A stretch of 64,000 bases of DNA. Source: Chryseobacterium ginsenosidimutans (lineage in GTDB: Bacteria > Bacteroidota > Bacteroidia > Flavobacteriales > Weeksellaceae). The stretch lies in assembly GCF_030823405.1 (NCBI RefSeq), contig NZ_JAUSXC010000001.1, positions 1,533,001 to 1,597,000 of the forward strand, in the 5' to 3' direction. Below the pieces are notes generated by a model. That model did not search any database. It worked only from the letters and a program-made list of their open reading frames with translations, and was not told where the DNA came from. A program made the translations under genes and the position numbers. Numbering within the stretch: position 1 is the first letter of the stretch; every line of letters starts with the position of its first letter. Of the stretch, positions 17,300-24,157 are shown piece after piece.

Positions 17300-17911
17300 A
17301 TGTTGAGCTTATTCGAAGATATATCAGATTATCCTTTAAATATCCTTCCCAATGACGGTACTGTACATTATTATGGGAAAGTTTTTTCTAAAGCAGAATG
17401 CGAATTTTATTATGTTCATTTAATCAATCAGATTCCCTGGGAGAATGATGAAGCGATGATTTTCGGTAAATTGATTGTAACCAAAAGGAAAGTCGCCTGG
17501 TTCGGAGAAAAGCCATTTGAATACACCTATTCAAAACGGACAAAATATGCAAAAATATGGACTCCTGAATTATTAGCCTTAAAACAGAAATGTGAAGAGA
17601 TTTCAGGGGAAACATACAATTCTTGTTTGTTGAATTTGTATCATGACGGAAGCGAAGGAATGGCTTATCACAGCGATAGCGAGAAAGATTTGAAAAAACA
17701 CGGAGCCATTGCTTCATTGACTTTCGGAGCAGAAAGAAAGTTTTTATTTAAACATAAAACCACCAAAGAAAAAGTGGAAATATTTCTTGAAAACGGAAGT
17801 CTATTGGTGATGAAAGGAAAAACGCAGGACCATTGGCTGCATCGACTTCCACCGACTATGAAAGTGAAAATGCCGAGAATAAATTTGACTTTTAGGACAA
17901 TTGAGGAATAA
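17300..17911 (+). CDS. alkB: AlkB-like 2-oxoglutarate/Fe(II) dioxygenase
   Basis: Removes methyl groups from 1-methyladenine and 3-methylcytosine by oxidation. The 203-aa protein carries the iron ligands HSD in GMAYHSDSEKD and the distal His in DHWLHRLP, followed by PRINLTFR with the 2-oxoglutarate-binding Arg. NLYHDGSEGMAYHSD matches the AlkBH2/3-like bacterial form. It follows the Ada-like gene by 78 bases on the same strand, making a compact alkylation-repair module. Confidence 0.92.
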   Translation: MLSLFEDISDYPLNILPNDGTVHYYGKVFSKAECEFYYVHLINQIPWENDEAMIFGKLIVTKRKVAWFGEKPFEYTYSKRTKYAKIWTPELLALKQKCEEISGETYNSCLLNLYHDGSEGMAYHSDSEKDLKKHGAIASLTFGAERKFLFKHKTTKEKVEIFLENGSLLVMKGKTQDHWLHRLPPTMKVKMPRINLTFRTIEE

Positions 17912-17940
17912 TTTTTTAATGCAAAGATTTTACCACCAGA

Positions 17941-18021
17941 TTTGTCATTCCGTAGGAATCTAAGCGCATTTATTAGAGATTAAATTTAAAAACTTCGCTT
18001 AGATTCCTACGGAATGACAAA
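17941..18021. repeat. Perfect 26-bp inverted repeat, REP/MITE-like
   Basis: Arms 17941-17966 and 17996-18021 are exact reverse complements (TTTGTCATTCCGTAGGAATC plus TAAGCG), separated by 29 AT-rich bases. There is no coding capacity. The arm sequence is of the TGTCATTCCGTAGGAATC type seen in many bacterial intergenic repeats. It lies between convergent alkB and the CocE-type hydrolase. Confidence 0.75.
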
Positions 18022-18122
18022 AGTTACGTATAATTTTTCTCCCACAGATTCAGCAAATTAACAGATGATTGAGTTTAAAAAGCATCAGCGTCATCAGCAA
18101 AACCAGCGAGAAATTAAAAAAG

Positions 18123-18154
18123 AAAAAAGCTGCTCAAATCTGAACAGCTTTTTT
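18123..18154. terminator. Terminator at the end of the CocE-type hydrolase gene
   Basis: A 10-bp stem (18123-18132 with 18145-18154) flanked by A and T runs, directly next to the stop codon at 18158. Confidence 0.75.
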
Positions 18155-18157
18155 AAT

Positions 18158-20017
18158 TTATTTCAACACTTCAACTTCAATCGCGCTATCTTCAAAAATC
18201 TTGATAAACGCTTTCGTATAGTCTTCTTTCGTTGCAAAATTCGGATTATCTAAGAATTTCTGTGGATTAACTGCAAAAAGCGGGAACCACGTTGAAGAAA
18301 TCTGTATCTGGATTTTATGCCCTTTTTTGAAAGTATGAACCACATCCTGCAACCTAAAATTCACAGCCGTTTTCTGATTCGGAACCAAAGCTTCAGCCTT
18401 TTCTCTCGAATTTCTGAATCTTGCAGGCATAATTTCACTTCTTACCATTTGATGATAATTTCCATAAATCACACCGTCTTTTTTCTCAACAGGTTTAAAG
18501 TCTTCGGGATAAACATCAATTAACTTCACTGCAAAATCTGCATCTGTAGAGGTTGAAGCGATATTTAATTTAGCCATAATTTCCCCGGCAAAAGTCATGT
18601 CGTCTGTCAAAACATCTGTGGTGAAAGTCAAAACATCAGGTCTTCCTTCTGCGAATCTTTGATCTTCCGACATATAATTTTTAGGCGTAAAACCATTGAA
18701 ATCTTTCAAATTGTCAGAACTTAAAACCGGATTGTTCGGGTCACTGTAATATTCTGATGAGCCTTGTCCTGCAGAGTTTTTCAATGTTCCGTTGGCTAAA
18801 TAAAAATTCACTTTTTTTCCTTCTTTAGGAGGATAGGTCGTAAATTCTCTCCATTGTTTTGCACCTGTATCAAACATCAAAGCTTCTGGTAAACCTGCAT
18901 CTTGCTTGGTATTTCCTTTTAAATAATGATTGAAAAATTTTGTTTCAATATTTTTCTGATAATACGTTGCAATGCTGTCTCCAAAGTAAATCTGATTATG
19001 GAAATGTTTTCCTTGGTCATAAGCCCAGGCTCCGTGAGAGAAAGGGCCCATCACAATTGTATTTTGAGCTTTCGGACTTGTTTTTTCAATCGTTTTATAA
19101 ATATTTAAAGGTCCTGAAAGATCTTCTGCATCAAACCAGCCTCCGACAGTCATTACCGCATGATTTACATTTTTAAGATGAGGAAGAAGGCTTCTTTTTT
19201 GCCAGAATTCATCATAATTTGTGTGATTCATAATTTCTGTCATGAAGAAATTATCTTTGTAATATTTCTCATAACCGTCTTTCAAAGTTCCCATGTCTCT
19301 GTAAAATTTCAAGCCGTCTTCTGAAGTTGTTTTAATCATAGAATCGGAATACCAAGCTTTATTTTCAGGTTTTGTTTTCTGAACTCCAAAAACGGGGAAA
19401 GTTCTGAAATAAGCCATCATAAATCTTCCGTTGTGAAGAAAATCATCATTCCAGAAATCTGAAATCGGAGCTTGTGGAGAAGAAGCTACCAAAGCCGGAT
19501 GTTGCGCTAAAATTCCTACAGCTGTATAAAATCCGGGGTATGAAGTTCCGTATTGACCTACTTTTCCGTTGTTATCTTTTATATTTTTAATCAGCCAATC
19601 GATAGTGTCATACGTATCTGTGCTTTCATCTACATCTTTTTTAGTTTTTCTGTCAACCTGTGGAGTCATATTGGTGAAAGTACCTTCACTCATATATCTT
19701 CCGCGAACGTCCTGAAATACGAAAATATATTTGTCTTTCATTAAATATTGATTCGGACCGAGTCTGGTTCTGTATTCATTTTCACCGTAAGGAGCGATGC
19801 TGTAGCAGGTTCTCTGCATCAAAAACGGATATTTCGCTTTGTTGGATATATCTTTCGGAATATAAACTGCCGTAAAAAGCTTCACCCCGTCGCGCATAGT
19901 GATATAAAATTCTTTCTTAGTGAAATTATCTTTCACAAAAGTGTCAGGCTGCTGAGTATTCTGTGAATTTCCAAAGATGAAGAGGAAAATAAATAGAATT
20001 GAAAAATGAATCTTCAT
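18158..20017 (-). CDS. Secreted CocE/NonD-family hydrolase (X-Pro dipeptidyl-peptidase or alpha-amino acid ester hydrolase type)
   Basis: A 619-aa periplasmic or secreted serine hydrolase with a signal peptide (MKIHFSILFIFLFIFGNSQ). The alpha/beta-hydrolase core has the nucleophile motif GQYGTSYPG with Ser159, an Asp in GGWFDAEDLSGP and a His in GPFSHGAWA. The C-terminal third is the jelly-roll domain of the PepX_C type. Relatives cleave X-Pro dipeptides, beta-lactam side chains, or cocaine-like esters. Length and motifs fit the alpha-amino acid ester hydrolase/glutaryl acylase group best. No linked genes point to a substrate. Confidence 0.88.
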   Translation of the reverse strand: MKIHFSILFIFLFIFGNSQNTQQPDTFVKDNFTKKEFYITMRDGVKLFTAVYIPKDISNKAKYPFLMQRTCYSIAPYGENEYRTRLGPNQYLMKDKYIFVFQDVRGRYMSEGTFTNMTPQVDRKTKKDVDESTDTYDTIDWLIKNIKDNNGKVGQYGTSYPGFYTAVGILAQHPALVASSPQAPISDFWNDDFLHNGRFMMAYFRTFPVFGVQKTKPENKAWYSDSMIKTTSEDGLKFYRDMGTLKDGYEKYYKDNFFMTEIMNHTNYDEFWQKRSLLPHLKNVNHAVMTVGGWFDAEDLSGPLNIYKTIEKTSPKAQNTIVMGPFSHGAWAYDQGKHFHNQIYFGDSIATYYQKNIETKFFNHYLKGNTKQDAGLPEALMFDTGAKQWREFTTYPPKEGKKVNFYLANGTLKNSAGQGSSEYYSDPNNPVLSSDNLKDFNGFTPKNYMSEDQRFAEGRPDVLTFTTDVLTDDMTFAGEIMAKLNIASTSTDADFAVKLIDVYPEDFKPVEKKDGVIYGNYHQMVRSEIMPARFRNSREKAEALVPNQKTAVNFRLQDVVHTFKKGHKIQIQISSTWFPLFAVNPQKFLDNPNFATKEDYTKAFIKIFEDSAIEVEVLK

Positions 20018-20130
20018 TACATAAAATTTGATGCTAATTTAAAAATAAAAATGCTTTTAAATAATGAATCTATTGAGTTTAATTTTTGTAACCTCAAAAA
20101 GTTCTTGATCAATAACTGTCATTCTACAAT

Positions 20131-20158
20131 AAAAAAAACATCCCTGAAATAGGGATGT
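20131..20158 (-). terminator. Intrinsic terminator after the BON/SH3 operon
   Basis: An 8-bp stem (20138-20145 with 20151-20158) with a 5-base loop; on the minus strand it is followed by eight T residues. Confidence 0.85.
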
Positions 20159-20180
20159 CTGTATTTTAAGTAATATTGAA

Positions 20181-20224
20181 TCTTGAATTAAGCTTTCAAA
20201 TATCTTGAATTAAGCTTTCAAATA
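20181..20224. repeat. 22-bp tandem duplication spanning the end of the BON/SH3 gene
   Basis: Positions 20181-20202 and 20203-20224 are identical, and a third partial copy continues to about 20236. The unit contains the last codons and stop of the gene ending at 20210, so the duplicate carries a second, untranslated copy of the YLKA-stop end. Confidence 0.9.
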
Positions 20225-20629
20225 TCTTGAATAAGCATAACCTTCCTGTCCGTCGGCAGTTTTTACTTTCCACCAATCGTCAGAAGTTTGCTCGATCAAA
20301 GTTACAGAATCACCTTTTGCAGCTTTACCTACAACGGCAGCTTCTGTAGAAGGCTCCTGTCTGATGTTTAAGTTAGATTCATCAGTTGCAACCGTAAGAG
20401 CAGCACCTGCTGAAAGACCTGAAACCTGAACATCAATATTGATATCTGAAGCAGAATAGGTAGAATCGATTGCTCCTAAAGCATTCCAAACTGCATCTTT
20501 AGCAGCTGTATTGGAAGCGCCTCCTGAAAGGTAAAGAATTCCGTCTTGTTCCTGAACCTGTAAATTAGTAATTCCTGCAGATTGAGCAGCAGAAACTACA
20601 CTTGAATATTTATCTTGTAATGTGCTCAT
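20210..20629 (-). CDS. BON-domain plus SH3b-domain protein
   Basis: A 139-aa protein without a signal peptide. Residues about 1-70 resemble a BON fold (SAGITNLQVQEQDGILYLSG, AKDAVWNALGAI), and about 75-139 form a bacterial SH3 domain (LNIRQEPSTEAAVVGKAAKGDSVTLI then DDWWKVKTADGQEGYAYSRYL). BON domains bind membranes or phospholipids and SH3b domains bind cell-wall peptides. It reads like LysM-type BON proteins (YgaU/KbpA) with SH3 in place of LysM. It starts 2 bases after the lipoprotein gene's stop. Confidence 0.75.
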   Translation of the reverse strand: MSTLQDKYSSVVSAAQSAGITNLQVQEQDGILYLSGGASNTAAKDAVWNALGAIDSTYSASDINIDVQVSGLSAGAALTVATDESNLNIRQEPSTEAAVVGKAAKGDSVTLIEQTSDDWWKVKTADGQEGYAYSRYLKA

Positions 20630-20631
20630 CT

Positions 20632-21126
20632 TTATTTTTTTACTACTAATTTGTTATTGTATTTACCAATTTTCAAAGCGTCGATAGATTCTTTGATTTT
20701 TCTAGCGTCGGCAGAAGATACGTTTCCTGTAAGAGTAAGCTCTCCGTTTACAACTTCTACTTTCACTGCAGGGAAATCTTTCAGTGCATCCTGAACTTTT
20801 TGCTGAACCATAGGATCTACAGCAGTATTGGTCTGAACCGGAGCAACTGCTGGTGTAGCCGGAGCTACAGTAGCCATATCCATTACATCTTTTACACCGT
20901 TAATAGCTTTTAATTGTTTGATCATTGCTTCTTTAGCTTCCTGAGTTTCAAAAGTACCACTAAGATGAGCAACACCTTCTTTTACTTCCACAGAAGCACT
21001 AGGATTATTTACTACTACAGTTGTAGCCTGAGTTTGAAGATCAGCATCAGAAACTTTCTTTTTACAAGAAACAGCTCCGAAAGAGACTGCCATGGCCAAT
21101 GCGGCCATTGCGATAGTTTTTTTCAT
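20632..21126 (-). CDS. BON-domain lipoprotein
   Basis: A 164-aa lipoprotein, started at the ATG giving MKKTIAMAALAMAVSFGAVSC so that the lipobox Cys is residue 21. Two BON-type repeats follow, about 27-85 (VEVKEGVAHLSGTFETQEAK) and 110-164 (VEVVNGELTLTGNVSSADARK), joined by an Ala/Pro/Val linker. The family (OsmY/Kbp-like) is linked to envelope stress. It is first in a two-gene operon with the BON/SH3 protein. Confidence 0.85.
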   Translation of the reverse strand: MKKTIAMAALAMAVSFGAVSCKKKVSDADLQTQATTVVVNNPSASVEVKEGVAHLSGTFETQEAKEAMIKQLKAINGVKDVMDMATVAPATPAVAPVQTNTAVDPMVQQKVQDALKDFPAVKVEVVNGELTLTGNVSSADARKIKESIDALKIGKYNNKLVVKK

Positions 21127-21300
21127 AGTTGTATATTTTTTTAATATGTTAATACGGGTAAATGTAATAATAAAATTCATACCAAAAGAATAAAAATTGA
21201 ATAATTTTTCATAATATTATATGCAATATTTTATAAATCAGAGAATTAATTTTACATAATTGTTAATTTAACATAATATTAATCTTCTCTAAAATGAAAT

Positions 21301-21329
21301 TTGTACCAATTGTAAAAATATTATATTTG
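21301..21329 (+). promoter_or_regulatory. Complete flavobacterial promoter (TTG-N18-TATATTTG)
   Basis: TTG at 21301-21303 and TATATTTG at 21322-21329 match the -33/-7 consensus with 18-base spacing. The symporter ATG lies 19 bases after the -7 element. Confidence 0.7.
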
Positions 21330-21348
21330 CGAAACTTGAATTATTGAT

Positions 21349-22599
21349 ATGAAAGGACAAAATAAATTGTTTATAGCAATTATTATTGCATTGATCATCG
21401 GTGTGGCAATTGGTGGATTTATACACATTCAGTATCCTGAAAGTGCCGAACCTTTTTCTAAAAATATAAAACTTTTAGGAACTGTTTTCATCCGTTTGGT
21501 TCAGATGATTATTGCTCCGTTGGTTTTTACAACTCTTGTAGTGGGAATTGCAAAAATGAGCGATATCAAAATGATCGGAAGAGTAGGAACAAAGGCAATG
21601 CTATGGTTTATTTCTGCTTCTTTGATTTCACTTTTTATTGGTTTAATATTGGTAAACTGGCTTGAACCGGGACATATTACCAAACTTCCGATCCAGGATA
21701 CAGCTTCTGCAGAAGAACTGTTGAAAAGCAGCAAAGGTTTTTCAATGGAAGATTTTGTAAAACATATTATTCCTAAAAGTATTTTTGAAGCTTTCGCAAC
21801 CAATGAAGTTCTACAGATTGTGGTTTTCTCTATCATGTTCGGGATCGCTTTGGCTAATTTAGGGGAAGAATATTCTCAGCCTGTCGTTAAATTATTCGAT
21901 ATCGTAGCTCACGGAATCCTGAAGATGGTGGGTTATATCATGTGGTTCGCTCCACTGGGAGTGTTGGGAGCAATTGCAGCTGTTGTCGCAACGAATGGTT
22001 TTGAAATTTTTAAAGTATATGCCATTTATTTAAGAGATTTCTTCTTTGCATTAGGAATTCTTTGGCTGGTTCTTTTATTGGTAGGATATTTAATCTTAGG
22101 AAACCGTCTTTTTGAATTATTAAGAAGAATAAAATCACCTTTACTAATTGCATTTTCAACAACAAGTTCGGAAGCGGTTTTTCCGAAATTGGTGGAAGAA
22201 CTGGAGAGATTTGGTTGTAATAATAGAGTAGTGTCGTTTATTTTGCCTTTAGGATATTCATTCAATCTGGATGGAAGTATGATGTACATGACGTTTGCAT
22301 CGATTTTTATTGCTCAGATCTATGGAATTGAAATGACTATCGGCCAACAAATTACCATGCTTTTGGTCTTAATGTTAACTTCAAAAGGAATTGCAGGAGT
22401 TCCGAGAGCTTCGTTGGTCATCATCGTGGCAACGTGTTCCATGTTTGGAATTCCGCCGGAAGGTATTGCATTAATTTTACCGATCGACCATTTCTGCGAT
22501 ATGGGAAGAAGTATGACCAATGTTCTTGGAAATGCGTTGGCAACCTCAGCCGTTTCAAAATGGGAAGGTCAGCTGGATAATCATGGCGGAGATATGTAA
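21349..22599 (+). CDS. Dicarboxylate/amino acid:cation symporter (DAACS family)
   Basis: Inner-membrane uptake carrier for dicarboxylates or acidic amino acids driven by H+ or Na+. The 416-aa protein has about eight membrane helices and the two re-entrant hairpins. Diagnostic regions are FSTTSSEAVFPKLVEEL (HP1 serine-rich), SFNLDGSMMYMTFASIFIAQ, TSKGIAGVPRASLVI (HP2), and DHFCDMGRSMTNVLGNALA (TM8 substrate site). The DxxRT-type arginine that selects charged substrates is here in the DMGRSMTN motif. It stands alone with a strong promoter and hairpin. Confidence 0.93.
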   Translation: MKGQNKLFIAIIIALIIGVAIGGFIHIQYPESAEPFSKNIKLLGTVFIRLVQMIIAPLVFTTLVVGIAKMSDIKMIGRVGTKAMLWFISASLISLFIGLILVNWLEPGHITKLPIQDTASAEELLKSSKGFSMEDFVKHIIPKSIFEAFATNEVLQIVVFSIMFGIALANLGEEYSQPVVKLFDIVAHGILKMVGYIMWFAPLGVLGAIAAVVATNGFEIFKVYAIYLRDFFFALGILWLVLLLVGYLILGNRLFELLRRIKSPLLIAFSTTSSEAVFPKLVEELERFGCNNRVVSFILPLGYSFNLDGSMMYMTFASIFIAQIYGIEMTIGQQITMLLVLMLTSKGIAGVPRASLVIIVATCSMFGIPPEGIALILPIDHFCDMGRSMTNVLGNALATSAVSKWEGQLDNHGGDM

Positions 22600-22631
22600 T
22601 AAAAGAATATCAATCTAACTTATGATAATTG

Positions 22632-22676
22632 AATGGTCAATGGTGAATTTGTTTAACAGTTTCATTATTGACCATT
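22632..22676 (+). terminator. Terminator-like hairpin after the symporter gene
   Basis: A 10-bp inverted repeat (22632-22641 with 22667-22676) with a 25-base loop, followed by TTATTTTTA. The long loop makes it a weaker case. Confidence 0.5.
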
Positions 22677-22700
22677 TATTTTTATAAAATTTGAATTAAA

Positions 22701-23414
22701 ATGAATCTAGATAATCACAAAAACTTAATTACTGATAATGGTTTCACAGTCATCAACAATATTTTTTCTGATGAAGAAATAGAGAAAATTAGTGAAGTGA
22801 TTCAGCATATAGATATATCAAAAGAAACGTTCAGAAAATCAGAAGATTTGTTTGCCATCAGACAGTTTTTAAAGGAAATCCCGGAAGTGAGTGAGTTGAT
22901 TTTTAATGAAAATATTAGAACAATCATTAAAGAAATCTTCGGGGGAAAATATTTTGTGGTAAAAAGTATTTATTTTGATAAGCCTGAAAAATCAAATTGG
23001 TATGTTGCTTATCATCAGGATTTAACGATTTCTGTTGATAAGAAAATTGAGCTGCCAAACTTCAGGTCTTGGACAACGAAACAGAATCAGTTTGCCGTAC
23101 AACCCCCTTTGGATATTCTTGAAAATATTTTTACGATCAGAATTCATCTGGATGACACGGACGAAAATAATGGTGCTTTAAAAGTTGTTCCAAAATCTCA
23201 CACCAAAGGAATCTACAGACCGGAAGCCATAGATTGGAGTATCGAAACGGAAAGAATCTGCAATATACAGAGCGGTGGTATTATGATTATGAAGCCGCTT
23301 ACGCTTCACGGTTCAAACAGAACAACGGATGGCAGGAGAAGAAGGGTGATCCATATCGAGTTTTCTGATATGGAACTTCCACAGGATCTAAAATGGTCTG
23401 AAAAATTGAATTAA
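22701..23414 (+). CDS. Phytanoyl-CoA dioxygenase family protein
   Basis: A 237-aa Fe(II)/2-oxoglutarate oxygenase, double-stranded beta-helix fold. The HxD pair is in YHQDLTISVD, the distal His in KPLTLHGSNRTTDGRRRR, with the following Arg for 2-oxoglutarate, and LDDTDENNGALKVVPKSH is the typical PhyH core. Substrates in bacteria range from lipids to secondary metabolites and cannot be told here. The next gene begins 12 bases downstream and may be co-transcribed. Confidence 0.85.
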   Translation: MNLDNHKNLITDNGFTVINNIFSDEEIEKISEVIQHIDISKETFRKSEDLFAIRQFLKEIPEVSELIFNENIRTIIKEIFGGKYFVVKSIYFDKPEKSNWYVAYHQDLTISVDKKIELPNFRSWTTKQNQFAVQPPLDILENIFTIRIHLDDTDENNGALKVVPKSHTKGIYRPEAIDWSIETERICNIQSGGIMIMKPLTLHGSNRTTDGRRRRVIHIEFSDMELPQDLKWSEKLN

Positions 23415-23426
23415 ACCTACATTAAA

Positions 23427-24047
23427 ATGGAATCAGACGAAAATCAATTTCCAGTCATTCACTCAAAAATTTCTAAAGGCTGGACTGTAGCTATTAAGGC
23501 TTTCGGTTCAATATTCGCCGTATTGATACCACTGATGATGATTTTGATGACAGGGTTTACCTTAGCTTCAGAAAGCATTAAGTTTGAAATAAAAATTTTA
23601 ATTGTTGTATTAGCGATATTGATTATTGGGCTATTTGTATGGCTTTTGATAGTACAGATAAGAAAAAAATCAACCACGAAAATAATTCGGGTAACGGTTG
23701 ACAAAACAGGGATTCATCATTATAGCAATAAGGGTTTAGTAAAATCAATACAGTATAATCAACTGATGCCGGATCCTGAAAACGGGAAGTATGATTTTTT
23801 TATATATCTTGACCAGACCGATACCAATATGGATTTGTGTTTTTATGTATTAGATGATGCGGTAGAGAAAGTAGTAAGGAAAGCATTATTCATAGAAGGA
23901 GATTTTGTAATTACTAATGGAAATACACTAAAAAAGCATTTCATAAAAGGAATTATTATGTTCAGGCCCGATTTGAAAATTGACCCTGGTGTTCTGGATA
24001 TGTACAAATTAAACGAAGAACATAATAATAATCCTTTTTCCCCTTGA
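23427..24047 (+). CDS. Uncharacterised two-helix membrane protein
   Basis: A 206-aa protein with two adjacent membrane segments (about 27-48 and 53-76) and a C-terminal cytoplasmic domain of about 130 residues (RVTVDKTGIHHYSNKGLVKS). This is a bacterial PH-like or YcxB-like layout, where a two-helix hairpin is followed by a small beta domain. I do not recognise a specific family. It follows the PhyH gene closely on the same strand. Confidence 0.65.
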   Translation: MESDENQFPVIHSKISKGWTVAIKAFGSIFAVLIPLMMILMTGFTLASESIKFEIKILIVVLAILIIGLFVWLLIVQIRKKSTTKIIRVTVDKTGIHHYSNKGLVKSIQYNQLMPDPENGKYDFFIYLDQTDTNMDLCFYVLDDAVEKVVRKALFIEGDFVITNGNTLKKHFIKGIIMFRPDLKIDPGVLDMYKLNEEHNNNPFSP

Positions 24048-24157
24048 TTTTAAATAAAAACTGCAGGAATTATTTATATTTTTCTACTACTTTATTTAAA
24101 TAGACCTTATATTTTTTCACTGATAGGAATTCTTTTTCTGAGGAGATTTGATTTATT

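Noticed and set aside
18065..18253. 62-codon frame on the plus strand after the inverted repeat
   Set aside because: It runs through a terminator and into the opposing hydrolase gene; composition is low-complexity and no family is evident.
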